Assembly (NCBI GenBank): GCA_030220185.1
Contig: JASPKZ010010239.1
Location: 1,072,001-1,136,000 of the forward strand
Length of the DNA stretch: 64,000 bases
Origin: Diploptera punctata
Lineage: Eukaryota > Arthropoda > Insecta > Blattodea > Blaberidae
Direction: 5' to 3'
Position 1 is the stretch's first letter. Every line of letters starts with the position of its first letter. Below, piece after piece: positions 20,359 through 30,714 of the stretch. The translations under genes were made by a program, and so were the position numbers. The notes under the pieces are model-generated. The model saw nothing but the letters and a program-made list of their open reading frames with translations, made no database searches and was not told the DNA's origin.

Positions 20359-21105
20359 CTATCGAACCCGTAGGTTCATGGCCGCACGGACATAAGCTCT
20401 CCATACATCCCTATCCTGAGCTAATGCTTTCCAATCATTCCCTGTATAATCTACTTCCCTCAAATCATAGTTAATGTTGTTCTCCCACCTCATTTTTGGT
20501 CTACCAACTGGGCATTTTCCTTCTGGCTTCCCTACAAGAAGATTCCATGCACATCTTTCACTCCCCATACGCGCAACATGTCCTGCCCATCGCAGTCTAC
20601 GGGACTTAACTGTTCTTATTATATCTGGCTTCCTATAAAGACCATGTAGTTCATTGTTATGTAGTCTTCTCCATTCACCTGTCTGTTCATCTCTCTTTGG
20701 TCCAAAAATTTTCCTAAGAACTTTATTCTCAAATACTCGTAATCTCCTTTCCTCCCTTAAAGTAAGAGTCCATGTTTCGCACCCATATAATATAACTGGT
20801 AGAATAATAGTTTTATATATTTTCAGCTTAACGTTTTTTGAAAGGAGTTGGGACATCAAAAGTCTCTGCAATGCATAATGCAAATAGCATGCATTTCCAG
20901 AATTGAGCCTATGTTTAATTTCTTTGTGCATCTCATTCCTATTTGTGATTATTGTTCCTAGGTATTTGAATTCAGCCAATTCCTCAAAATTTCCCTCATT
21001 TGTCATTAGCTGTCCATTTCCATTATATAATGTATTTCTACGTGTGACCATATATTTAGTTTTACTGATATTTACTTCCAGTCCTAATTTCTTAGTGTTA
21101 CTCAA
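20359..21105 (-). pseudogene. LINE-A ORF, post-RT carboxy terminus
   Basis: 248 codons to the natural stop 45 bp from the element end region. Order: 'ISKTKYMVTRRNTLYNGNGQ', 'EFKYLGTIITNRNEMHKEIK', 'ILPVILYGCETWTLTLREER', 'RRLRWAGHVARMGSERCAWN', 'VGRPKMRWENNINYDLREVD', 'DRDVWRAYVRAAMNLRVR'. This region follows the palm of the RT (thumb and terminal domain). The opposite-strand frames in this span are shadows. Confidence 0.88.
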
Positions 21106-21251
21106 TAGTGTGTGCGTGTTGGCCTTTAGTACCCTCCTCGCTATCGGACAGTAGTACTACATCATCAGCATAAACTAACAGCTAATTAATACCATTCAGT
21201 TGTAAGCCTTCCTCATTCTCTAAAGATTTAATGACATGCTCTAGTACAAAA

Positions 21252-21833
21252 TTAAATAGTAGAGGAGATATGTGCATCTCCTTGCTTCAACCCATTCTGG
21301 ATTTCAAAAGTGTCTGAAAACTGTTTGCCTACACGCACCCTACTCGTTGAGCCATTTAGACACATTCGTATAAGTCTAACTAACTTTTTAGGAATTCCGA
21401 ACTCCAGCAGGATACTATATAACTTCTCTCTCTTAATTGAATCATATGCTTTTTGGAAGTCTACGTATAGTTGATGTACAGTACCATTATATTCCCATTT
21501 CTTTTCTAAAATCTGTCTTATACTAAAAATCTGATCTGTTGTAGACCTGTTTCTTCTAAATGCACATTGATGATATCCTAGAATGTCATCAATATAGGGA
21601 GTAAGTCTGCTTACTAATATATTTGTTAGAATTTTGTACGAAGTTGAAAGTAATGAGATGCCCCTATAGTTGTTGCAATCAGTTTTATCTCCTTTCTTAT
21701 AAATTGGTACGATAATTGATTCCTTCCATTCATCTGGAAGAGCTTCTTTTTCCCAAATCATACTAAGCAAACAGCGTATCTTGTCCATCAATTTTTTTCT
21801 CCCCCTGATTTTATCGTTCTGCTGGGATCTCAT
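21252..21833 (-). pseudogene. LINE-A ORF, reverse transcriptase core
   Basis: 193 codons. 'WKESIIVPIYKKGDKTDCNN' then 'YRGISLL', 'LYVDFQKAYDSIKREKLY' with the first catalytic Asp, 'RLIRMCLNGS' and 'NGLKQGD'. These are the ordered RT blocks of non-LTR elements. The frame is lost after 'GLKQGDA'. In the next frame 'FVLEHVIKSLENEEGLQLNG' and 'LLVYADDVVLLSDS' supply the YADD active site. The first ATG is internal and not a true start. Confidence 0.88.
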
Positions 21834-21905
21834 CTGAACCTGCTGCTTTATACCTCTTCAATTTTACAATTGCCATTTCAACCTCTAATGCACTTGGCTC
21901 TGCGA

Positions 21906-22154
21906 CTAGCATTCTGCTGTCTGTGACTTATCCTCCTCAATGTCCTCTTCTGTATGTACATTTAATAGCTGATTAAAATAACTTTTCCATCTATTTAATA
22001 TACTCTTGGAATCTGCAATCATATCCCCATTTTCATTCCGAATTATGTTTGTTCTAGCCTGAAACCCTTTCTTCTCTATACTAATTCCCTGATATAATTC
22101 TCTAATGTTCTTATTTTTTGCATTCATTTCAAGATCATTAATCTTCTCTCTCAA
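21906..22154 (-). pseudogene. LINE-A ORF, linker between endonuclease and RT
   Basis: 82 codons in the same frame as the endonuclease part after two stop codons. Reads 'NKNIRELYQGISIEKKGFQA' and 'ILNRWKSYFNQLLNV', the usual 'RWxxYFxxLLN' segment ahead of the RT domain. Ends at a frameshift ('SQTAEC' stop). In another frame the expected 'AEPSALEVEMAIVKLKRYKA' and AGSDEIPAE follows directly, so the break is a small indel. Confidence 0.8.
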
Positions 22155-22247
22155 ATATTCCCTCTTTTTACTCTTTAGTTACTTGGTGGTTTCCCGTCTA
22201 ACACTACCCAATTGCTCTAAATTTACCTCATTTGGCTCGTGTAACCA

Positions 22248-23405
22248 TTACATTTTTGCTAGCTTTCTTTTCTTTACAATGTCGGCACATTCCTCATCAA
22301 ACCATTTCTTGTTCTGACTCTTTTTTAAACAACCAATGCTTTCTGATGCTGACAATTTAATAGTATCTCTTATAGCCTCCCATTCTTTATTTATATCAGT
22401 TTCTTCTTCGTTTGCCACATTGTCGTCTGAAGATTCCAGTACTTCAAATCTATTAGCAATTTTGATTTGGTATTGTTGCCGCATTTCATCATTTTTCAAG
22501 TTTTTTAATTCATATTTTACAGAATCATCTTTAGCGTTTGTTCCTCTCATAAGCGATAGCCGTTGTCTGATTTTCACCCTGACCAAATGATGATCTGAAT
22601 TGCAGTCTGTCCCTCTAACTGATCTAACATCAATGATGCTACTGTGCCAGCGTTTATCCACTAATACATGATCTATCTGGTTCCGAGTTTCTCCATCTGG
22701 GGACGTCCAGGTGTATTTATGAATATCCTTATGCTGAAATGTTGTGCTCTTAACAATGAGATTCTTTGATGTGGCAAATGTGACTAATCTAACCCCGTTG
22801 TCGTTACTATCTTCATGAAGACTGAATTTGCCTATTGTTGGTTTGAATATATCTTCCCGCCCCACTTTTGCATTAAAATCTCCTAAGACAATTTTCATAT
22901 GATATCGTGAAAGGCTATCAAATAAGCATTCTAATTCTTCATAGAACTCATCCTTGATCTTGTCATCTTTATCTTCTGTGGGGGCATGTACATTTACAAT
23001 TATAAAATCATATCGTTTACCCTTTAGAATTATGTATGATATCCTATCACTAACAAACTTAATATCTCGGATAGCGGATAGGATCCTCCTTCTGACTAAA
23101 AAACCCGTTCCAAATGCAGGTCTTTCTGCACCCCCATAGTATAATGCAAAGCTTCCTGATTCCTGACTACCTTCTCCTGGCCACCTAACTTCCTGTAAAG
23201 CGACTATATCCAAGGGCGATTTATCCAATTCCCGCGTTAATATCTCTAGTGCCCCGCTATTGTATAAAGTCCTAACATTCCATGTTCCTAGGAACATGTC
23301 CCTGTGTTTGAGCCTTTGGCATGGGTTCCCTGAAGTAGTCCCCGCCCGGAGAACCGAATGGGGGACCATTTGACCTCCGGAAAATTTTACCCCAGTAGAA
23401 CCCAT
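22248..23405 (-). pseudogene. LINE-A ORF, endonuclease portion
   Basis: 385 codons from an ATG at 23405. Apurinic/apyrimidinic-type endonuclease: 'GTWNVRTL' at residues 40-47, 'LQEVRW' with the catalytic Glu at 70-75, 'GDFNAKVG' at 175-182, 'NQIDHVLVD' at 242-250 and the terminal 'SDHHLV' at 270-275, so the active-site set is complete. A basic linker follows. The domain nicks target DNA to prime reverse transcription. It stops at TAA just after 'KRKLAKM'; the same frame continues beyond two stops into the next part. This ATG gives 'MGSTGVKF', and a second ATG before 'FLGTWNVRT' could equally be the real start. Such genes are often annotated in insects as craniofacial development protein 2-like. 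Confidence 0.88.
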
Positions 23406-23590
23406 GTCCGTATTTCTTGACGGTTGTATTTTTACGGTGAAAGATCGTCACTCTTTCGACCAAGGTACTTATTTCGTCTGGCTTATCACCTTCGACCAGT
23501 CCGGCATGGGTAACCCTATCGGCAGCAATGCTACCGCCGGCATAGCTCTCAGGATCATTTAAGCACACAAGCCACTCCACCACGACAAGG

Positions 23591-24110
23591 TATGACAGAT
23601 TTGTAAATTCTTAGTTTTGTATATATTCTTAAAGTTTTATTTTTCCAAACAGTATTATTTAAACATCCCAATACTTCGTTTGCATTATTTTCTCTGTTAT
23701 TCTGTTGCTGCTATTAATTTCTATTCCTAAATTATTTAATTTCATAACCTGTTATATGCGTTTCCTTTCTATTTGTAATTTAACAGGGCGTGGGTCCTTA
23801 GATATTGCCATTGATTTGGTTTTTATTGATATTTTCGTGTTATATTTTGTTGCAATTATTCTAAATTTATGCAATAGCATTTGTAAATCATCTTCACTTT
23901 GTGCAATTAGAACTGTGTCATCGGCATAGTTTATTATCTTCAACTCTTTATTGCATATTTTAATCCCTTTTCTAACTTCAACTTTTATTTCTTTGATAAT
24001 TTCATCTATTATAAGTGTGAACAATGTGGGACTTAATGAGTCTCCTTGCTGGACTAATATTTCTTTAGATTTACTTACAAATTTTTCTCTATTTGAAATT
24101 CCCTTGTATC
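23591..24110 (-). mobile_element. LINE-B, RT part
   Basis: Minus strand: 'VQQGDSLSPTLFTLIIDEII', then 'KIINYADDTVLIAQSEDDLQ' with an intact YADD, then 'MLLHKFRIIATKYNTKIS', and after a stop 'NNLGIEIN'. The last codons before LINE-A read '...YTKLRIYKSVI'. Joined through one TATGAC to 20331 they continue as 'RPVLIYGYEC'. 5' end truncated at about 24110. Inactive. Confidence 0.85.
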
Positions 24111-24244
24111 CCTATTAGTGAACTTCTATTCACATTAAAAAAATGTTGTTTCTATAAGAAGACATTATAATTGGAATTTATTCAGTGCTACATCAGCTAA
24201 TTATGAACGTTATATTGAAATCAATGTACTCACGCTTGATTTTC

Positions 24245-24430
24245 ACATGTAATAGTAAATACTACTAAAGAGAAAAATCTCTGCCTAAACCGGGATATCA
24301 AATAGAAAAAGATTCCTGGATTACATAAGAAGCACAATGTTTTAGTGCGCCAGCGCGTAAAACTGGGTTCAAATCCCGGTTTAAGTAGATGTTTTTTCCA
24401 TTATATACTTGAACCCTACATAATAATATT
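24245..24430. mobile_element. SINE-6 relics in inverted arrangement
   Basis: 24245-24300 matches, in minus orientation, the SINE-6 segment at 19.82-19.87 kb ('AAAGAGAAAAATCTCTGCCT', 'AACCGGGAT'). 24335-24430 is a plus-strand head: 'TTTTAGTGCGCCAGCGCGTA' then B-box GGGTTCAAATCCCGG and 'TTTAAGTAGATG'. The two halves are inverted relative to each other. Confidence 0.5.
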
Positions 24431-24663
24431 AAATTTAATAAAATGTAAAGAAAATAGTAATACATTTAACAAGATGATTTTTATATTTTCATTGTAACAA
24501 ATTTGGTTCACATAAATCAGTATTTTAATAGTTTTTTACTTCAAAATAGTAACCATGGGATAATATTTCTGTTTTGCAATGTATAGTATAATATTGTTAC
24601 AGTAAGCTACAACCCTAACCTGCCTTTGTAGCGAAATAGGGTTTTCAAAATATTTAGAGATTC

Positions 24664-24664
<1 letters not shown>

Positions 24665-24694
<30 letters not shown>

Positions 24695-24712
24695 TAATAA
24701 TAATAATAATTC
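24665..24712. repeat. (TAA)n microsatellite
   Basis: About 48 bp of TAA repeats with one interruption. Confidence 0.95.
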
Positions 24713-25119
24713 AAAATAGTGTGAATATCAACATATTTAAATTACAATTTGCAATTTACGAATTACAATTTTTTATGATTCTAGAATAATTCTTTTGCAT
24801 TTAACTGTATAATGTATGTATCTATATTAGAATACTTATAACAATTTTGATCTTTTTAGACATGCGTGTGTGTATTATTGTGTACATTCAGACAAAGGAA
24901 TATCGTAACGATGGAATCTAATGGTTTATTGACCGCAGCAGTAGAGATGGAATTTGATAAATTCTTTTTCGCATAGAAAAAATGCCAACCATAGCATTCT
25001 TTTGCTAATTCTCATTTAATTTTACAACTCCGCCTATATCCAATAATATATATATATATATATAATCTTAAATAACATTAGCCTAAATTTTGAATTTAAT
25101 CTATGATCTTTTAAATTTT

Positions 25120-25499
25120 TAGTATCCTTCCATCATATGGCTCTTACAGTCCAAGTGGAGGATTGGCGTCCGCTTTGGGGGTTTCTTAACCAAACTGAAT
25201 TAGTCATGCTTAAATCCGAACAGATGTATCGGTATATGTTACCTCAAAAGACATCTAGTCAGCAACCAAGATTATAGAAAGTCGGGTAAATTTTGTTCAG
25301 TGGCCTATTTTTTTGGATTTGAGGATCTTTTATTGAACCTGAAAATCTTCAGACGCGGCCCCACGGCTTAAAGTACAATCCTGAGGACTTGTCTCTTGGA
25401 TTTTTCCATCCTAGAAATCCGTCGAACCCGATTGGTTTGAACCCGCGACCCTCGTGACTAGAGGCAAGGGACATAACCACTAGACCACCTAGGAGGACA
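25120..25499 (-). mobile_element. SINE-5, near complete
   Basis: Minus strand starts CCTCCTAGGTGGTCTAGTGG, with A-box-like TGGTCTAGTGGTTA and B-box GCGGGTTCAAACC. The body has 'CGACGGATTTCTAGGATGG', 'ATCCAAGAGACAAGTCCTC', 'CGTCTGAAGATTTTCAGG' and 'AAGAAACCCCCAAAGCGG'. The 'TGAAGATTTTCAG' word and the order of segments recur at 32.7-33.0 and 58.9-59.2 kb. The 3' boundary at the left is approximate. Confidence 0.75.
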
Positions 25500-26195
25500 A
25501 ATGTTTAGTATGTCTATTGTATATTACAAATTAATTTTTAATTTCTTGAATTTGTTTTATTTCGTGTCATTGGGCAAATCCTGTCAGAGTCACATGAATT
25601 ATACGGTACATATTCGAATTAATGTAAATATGCAAATTTAAAAATATCAAATTTATTGTGACAATGTGATGGAAATTTCTTAGATTTTTTAGGTTGCACA
25701 TGAACGATATTTTTTTTATAATATTTGTGTTCTGACAAGTTTATTTGTACATTACTCATGATGATCATGGGTATATATAGGACTGATTTTCATACGTGTA
25801 TGAGGATTGTGAATTGATACAGACATAAGGAATATAAATAAAACAACTTTTATACTCTTTCTATTTTTCGATAAATTAGGCCTAGAGAGTTGTTAACCTA
25901 CATTTATCCTAATTTCCAGACCACGGGCATCCACAGGAATGAATACTTTTAAGGAAAAATTACTATGGTTTCTAATTTTTAAAATTATTATTAAGTGGAT
26001 ATGAAATTTAGTCTCTTCAATTTAATTGGTATTAAAACCTATAATATAAATTATAAACGATTAAATTTTATTTCACTCCCCTCTTAAAATCACGGCATTG
26101 TGATCATTATAAAACAATAAGTGGAAAGCATAATAACCTGCATTTTATTTAGAAAAAAACATACATTTGAGAAATAAAGTACAAAACTGATTGAT
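25500..26195. other. Unassigned AT-rich sequence
   Basis: No element of the window, coding segment or terminal repeat recognised. Confidence 0.35.
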
Positions 26196-26199
26196 TATA

Positions 26200-26574
26200 T
26201 TTAATTCACTGTCACTTTCGAATCGGAGGTTCTTGGTCGCATGGAGTTGAGCTCTCTCCATACATGCATATCCTGAGTTGTTTTTTTTCCCTGTATAATA
26301 TCTCTGCTTCAAATCTTGGTTAACATTATTCTCCAACTTCATTTCTGGCCTAAATACAAGGCGCTTTCTCTCTGAAATTCCTACAAGTTTCAATGTCCCT
26401 CTTCCATGCCATACCTATATCAATCTACAAGACTTAACTACTCTTATTACATCCAGTTTCTCCCAAAAATATCGTGTAATTAACTGTTACTTACTTTTCT
26501 CCATTCAACAATCTGATTGTCTTTATTTGGTCTAACAATTTTCCTAGGAATTTTATTCTCAAATAGCCATAAGA

Positions 26575-26619
<45 letters not shown>

Positions 26620-26725
26620 GTCTCCCTCCCCTCCCCCTCCTCTCTCTCTCTCTCCCTCTCTCTCGCTCTATCTCTAAGTAATAGACAATATCTCACATAA
26701 ATACCCTATAACTGGGAGAATTATA
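26200..26725 (-). mobile_element. LINE-A copy, 3' part, split by LINE-F
   Basis: 'TTCACTGTCACTTTCGAATC', 'CATGCATATCCTGAG', 'CTACAAGACTTAACTACTC' and 'CCTATAACTGGGAGAATTAT' follow LINE-A from its 3' end to the 'YGCETW' upstream region. A (TC)n expansion sits at 26578-26680 within it. The copy resumes at 27998 after LINE-F. Confidence 0.75.
26578..26680. repeat. (TC)n microsatellite
   Basis: Imperfect CT/TC run with CCTCCCC interruptions, inside the LINE-A copy. Confidence 0.95.
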
Positions 26726-27997
26726 ACAATACAATTGCGCACCATCGTGCAAAATTAATTAATTGGCGTATTGCGCTAATGACATTGTCACTTTGGAACA
26801 AAATTCCAGATGATATCTTGTACACTTTAGTCCGCACAGTTTAAATTTGCAGCTGTCTTCGATTTGATGGTGACATTTACACACACTTTGTGATGGAAGC
26901 CGTGGACTGGATAGCGGTTTATCCGGTGCCTTAGTTCCTTGTTTGGTCCACACCAGCTCCTATCTATCATGGCAGGTGTACCGTAGAATTCTTCAGGAAT
27001 GGCATCCCGCTTCGGTCTTCTCTCTTGCATCTGTTGTGCGTAAGCTTTAGTGGATGGCAGGTAGTAGCGCATTCTGAGGTATTCCAGGAAGAACTGTTCT
27101 CTTGATAGTACATAGACCAGTCTCGAGGGAGTCAATTTAGACTGCTAGGGTATCTCTATCCCATATGCGATTATTGGCATTATTTTTGCATTGAAGAGTT
27201 GCACAGCTGTGTCTATTGATAGGGCAGGTGATTTTATTTCATTCATGGCTCTTAGAGCCGCTGCTGCTCTTTCTCTGACGTGTATCTTGAAGGTGGTGCC
27301 AGAGGTCTGTAAGATAATGCCGAGATATTTATAATGGCTGACTTTTTCTAACTCTCCTTGATCTGTTCTAATGCTGTCTCCGGTCTTCACTCTACCTCCT
27401 TTCCTAAAGACCAATGTGACCGTTTTCTCTTAGTTTATGGCCAGGTCATTTCCTCTTGCCCAGGTGGTTAAGGCATTAAAGCCTTGTTGGAGAGCATCCA
27501 CCATGTCACCACCATAGACATATAGAGACATTTGATCTTCCGGTCCTTGTAAGATGTTGTTGACATCTATTGTGGCTACATTAAATAGAAGTGGGCTGAG
27601 ACAATCTCCCTGTGGCACTCCGTTCGTCTGGGTGATTCTGTAGGACTTCTTTATGTTGTCATCTACAGTGACGTAGTTTGCCTGCAGTATATTGTGAATA
27701 ACCGGCAGTAGATATCTTCCATCTACGATATTATCTTTCAGCTTCTGTGGTAGTTTTGTTCTGTTTATGCAGTCAAATGCTTTGGAGAAATCTAGTTTTG
27801 GAGTGCAATGCCTCTATAGGAGTCTGTAGAATTGGTGTCTCCTTTACCTTTGTATATGATTTTGAGCGTTGTTTCTCTCCAGGTTTCTGGCGTGCGTCCT
27901 AGTTCTATACATTTATTAAAAAGTTGTGCCCATACATTTCCCAGGATGCTACAGCTTTCTTTCAGATGTTCGTTGTATATATTGTCAGGGACGAAGG
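26726..27997 (-). mobile_element. LINE-F, 5'-truncated, with 14-bp target duplication
   Basis: CTGGGAGAATTATA occurs at 26712-26725 and 27998-28011, bracketing a 1,272-bp insert. Minus-strand pieces run in order: 'LGNVWAQLFNKCIELGRTPE' with 'TWRETTLKIIYKGKGD', then 27430-27618 'PQGDCLSPLLFN' and 'MSLYVYGGDMVDALQQGF', then 27145-27414 'KVSHYKYLGIILQTSGTTFK', then 26827-27135 'PSRLVYVLSREQFFLEYLRM' and a Cys/His-containing end. The canonical YADD is YGGD here, so the RT is catalytically lost in this copy. It is unrelated in detail to LINE-A. Clade not assigned. Confidence 0.82.
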
Positions 27998-28120
27998 CTG
28001 GGAGAATTATACTTTTTTATAGTTTCAGATTAACATATAGAGAGACAAAGAATCCCTGTGATGTAGTAGCATGTGTTTCCAAAGTTAAGACTTTTGTTTA
28101 CATTTACTGGTAATACTGTA
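27998..28120 (-). mobile_element. LINE-A copy, 5' remainder after LINE-F
   Basis: 'GAATTATACTTTTTTATAG' then 'TTTCAGATTAACATATAG' and 'TCCCTGTGATGTAGTAGCAT' continue the LINE-A sequence interrupted at 26725 (compare 20.79-20.93 kb). Truncated at about 28120. Confidence 0.7.
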
Positions 28121-28580
28121 ATTCATATTTATTATCTGGGTACATATTGGTGGAATTTATATGCATTTTGTGTATAATGCGTTGTCTATATTTGTAGTTT
28201 ATCGACACGGTGACGTCTTGAGATTTTGACTCATTCATGACGAAACTAGCTCTGAAATCCAATTACCTTCTTATAAACTCAGCCTCAGGAATAATCCTGA
28301 AGAAAGTTATTCGGATATTATGTCTGGTCACCTCCTCAAGCGAGAAACATGGATACTAACATCCATGCCCCCACGCCCTTAGTGGCACCTCAACAAGATG
28401 CATCTCTTTTATATTAATAGGGATTTATTTCCTTATCGTGGAGGGTATTATATTATCTATAAATAATGTCAGTGAGGAAATGAACCTTTAGGTTTGATAG
28501 TGTCATAAATAGTGGAGAACAATCTATAAACCGTATTGAAGAATTTGAGATATTGTAGTCCACTCGCTTCATTCACTATC
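28121..28580. other. Unassigned sequence
   Basis: AT-rich, with a palindromic 'CATGGATACTAACATCCATG' at about 28349. No coding segment or family match recognised. Confidence 0.35.
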
Positions 28581-28584
28581 TTCT

Positions 28585-29140
28585 CGCCATATCCTAAACA
28601 TCTAGGCCCAGCCGTCCACCCCTTGGGATACCTCGGTCGTCATGACCATACTCCCAAGTCCTAGTTCTAGTCCTCCCTATCCTATGTTCACGTCCACGTT
28701 CAAGTTCACGGTCCTTAAACCAACACCCCAGGGAGAGAGTGTTGGAGTTTGCAGTTCTGGGAATTGCTGAGCTACATAGTACATCAGGTCGCTCAATCCT
28801 GACGACCGCACAGTTGGTCCACGGGCTCCATGAGCCTAGCCGGGAGGACTGCTGTCGCAGATCCACCGACCATTCCCCTGTTCTGCCTCCAGGGACGTGT
28901 CCTGAAGCCGTTGTGAGACCGGCTAGGCTACAAGCCAACAGTGTGAGAATTTTAGTACATCCAGGTGCTCATCTCCTGGCGACCCCACAGTTTGTCGACG
29001 GGCCCGTAGGCCGAGCCAGGACCAGTACAGTAGCTCCCCTCTGGACTGGTCCGAGCCGAGCCCTGGTGTGCCCCCAGGGACGCCTTCTGCAGCTGTTGTG
29101 GGCCAGCACGAAGCTCGCAAGCTCCAACAGATGAGCAAAT
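28585..29140. repeat. GC-rich island with two diverged tandem units
   Basis: Sharp rise in G+C against AT-rich flanks. Two ~176-bp units align by eye. Unit 1 is about 28755-28930 ('AGTACATCAGGTCGCTCA', 'CAGTTGGTCCACGGGC', 'CCTCCAGGGACGTGTCC'). Unit 2 is about 28931-29125 ('AGTACATCCAGGTGCTCA', 'CAGTTTGTCGACGGGC', 'CCCCCAGGGACGCCTTC'). Overlapping frames on both strands (28594-28938, 28739-29134, 28923-29159) are explained by composition and lack motifs. It could be a promoter-like 5' leader of an absent retroelement, an LTR, or a GC-rich minisatellite. Confidence 0.6.
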
Positions 29141-29309
29141 AGTTCGACAAGGCGCTCAACTACACAAACATCGAAAATCTTACTATCTCCCTTCTTCTTA
29201 TTTTGGATACCTGTCTAGGAAAATACTTTCCCTTTTGTATAACAGCCGCCGACTTAAAATCAATTTTAAAATAAGTTTACCGAACAAGTTCTTAAATAAC
29301 GTGCCTATA

Positions 29310-29932
29310 ATAACTAACTGACTGGCACTATTAAACCCGTAGGTTCATGGCTGCGCGGACATAAGCTGTCCATATATCCCTATCCTGAGCTAATGTTTTC
29401 CAATCATCCCCTGTATAATCTACTTCCCTCAAATCATTGTTAATGTTATTCTCTCACCTCATTCTTGGTCTACCAACTGGGCGTTTTCCCTCTGGTTTTC
29501 CTACAAGAAGCTTTCATACTCGTCTTTCATTCCCCATTCGTGCCCATCGCATTCTATGAGACTTAACTGTTCTTATATCTGGCTTCCTGCACCATATATC
29601 ATGTAGTTAGTACACTGTTATGTAGTCTTCTCCATTCATCTGTTTGTTCATCTCTCTTTGGTCCAAAAATTTTCCTAAGAACTTCATTCTCAAATACTCT
29701 TAATCTCCCTTCCATCCTTACAGTAAGAGTCCATGTTTTGCATCCACATAATATAATTGATAGAATAACAGCTTTTTTATATACATTTTCAGTTTAACGT
29801 TTTTTGAAAGAAGTTCAGACGTCAAGAGTCCCTGTAATGCATAATAGTATGCATTTTCAGAATTGAGGCTATGTTTAATTTCTTCGAGCATGTCATTCCT
29901 ATTTATGGTTATTGTTTCTAGGTATTTGAAAA
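29310..29932 (-). mobile_element. LINE-A, 5'-truncated
   Basis: Runs from the 3' end ('GACTGGCACTATTAAACCCG') to 'CTAGGTATTTGAA' (about 29930), that is up to the 'FKYLGTI' codons. Flanks GTGCCTATAAT (left, about 29302) and GTGCCTGTAAT (right, about 29935 and again 29953) suggest a diverged target duplication that is itself doubled on the right. Minus frame 29718-30068 contains 'EEIKHSLNSENAYYYALQGL'. Frameshifted. Confidence 0.8.
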
Positions 29933-29982
29933 TGTGCCTGTAATGTGTATAATGTGCCTGTAATATATACTCGAATTCAATG

Positions 29983-30029
<47 letters not shown>

Positions 30030-30030
30030 C
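29983..30030. repeat. (TTA)n microsatellite
   Basis: About 48 bp of TTA/ATT repeats. Confidence 0.95.
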
Positions 30031-30396
30031 ATCATCATTTTAAATCTTATTGCTATTATCAAGTCCATGTTATCTATTTTGCGTTATTAATTTAATTTTA
30101 ACTTATTCTTATACCAATTAATTTGTTACTAGCAAACGTGGCAGGATTTCTTCGTGAAATAACATACGCACAAATTAATACAAAATACATTTAAGGTGAA
30201 ATATTACAATCGGAAATAAATAACATATTTGTATGAATTGATAAATGATCAACAAAGTTAAATTTTTATGTACTGTTTGAAATGTTATTGGAAGTCTGTC
30301 ACAAATACACAAATTCATTAGAAAATTAGGAAGATACTTAAATAAAAAGTGAATAGTTTGTGTTAATACATCACTTTAATTTTGGAAGACTTCTGA

Positions 30397-30437
30397 ATTA
30401 ATAATAATAATGATAATAATAATAATAATAATAATAA
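30397..30437. repeat. (TAA)n microsatellite
   Basis: TAA repeats with one TGA variant. Possibly the 3' tail of the adjoining minus-strand LINE fragment. Confidence 0.9.
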
Positions 30438-30479
30438 TTTTCTTTATTTATATACAGAATTTTAATGTTTTCACATCTT

Positions 30480-30654
30480 TCTGTGCCTAAAGTTTTATTT
30501 TTCTTCTCCACTCGTCTCTCTCATCCCTTCCATGTCCTCCAGTCCTCTTGCTCTCATTCCAGTTCTTATTTCCTGCATCCACGAGTTTCGAGGTCTTCCT
30601 CTCCTCCTTCTTCCAGGTGGACACTATTCCAATGTTTTCCTGGGTAATCTTTCT

Positions 30655-30655
<1 letters not shown>
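30480..30655 (-). mobile_element. LINE carboxy-terminal relic
   Basis: Minus strand reads 'CPPGRRRRGRPRNSWMQEI' and 'RARGLEDMEGM', the terminal 'GRRxRGRPxxSWMxxI' block of LINEs, and ends in another frame with 'EWRRKIKL' stop. About 58 codons survive. Confidence 0.65.

Positions 30656-30697
<42 letters not shown>
30656..30697. repeat. (TAA)n microsatellite
   Basis: About 40 bp of AAT repeats between two LINE relics. Confidence 0.95.
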
Positions 30698-30698
<1 letters not shown>

Positions 30699-30714
30699 TC
30701 ATAATAATAATATT

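Larger units (their letters stand above)
20338..23590 (-). mobile_element. LINE-A, full length (3,253 bp) APE/RT retrotransposon
   Basis: Flanked by TATGAC at 20332-20337 and 23591-23596. The 5' end (right) is CCTTGTCGTGGTGG, similar to the element start at 35.21 kb. The 3' end (left) is ...CCAGTGAGTAAGTAAGTAA, a tetranucleotide tail. It encodes an AP endonuclease, a reverse transcriptase with YADD at 21161-21172, and a carboxy terminus 'RLRWAGHVARM ... GRPKMRWE'. ~3.2 kb, an apurinic-type endonuclease, a simple-repeat tail and this terminus fit RTE-like LINEs. Clade is inference. Two in-frame stops (around 22180-22235) and frameshifts (near 21900, 21810, 21240-21110) make it inactive. Otherwise it is the best preserved element here. 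Seven or more truncated relatives occur in the window. Confidence 0.92.

Noticed and set aside
23272..23583. 103-codon frame at the LINE-A 5' end as a separate ORF1
   Set aside because: It begins with GTG, is in a different frame from the endonuclease and overlaps it. Kept only as LINE-A leader.
28594..29159. Frames of 114, 131 and 78 codons on both strands
   Set aside because: They overlap in opposite directions within a GC-rich tandem island, where stops are rare by composition. No motif or conserved frame between the two units.
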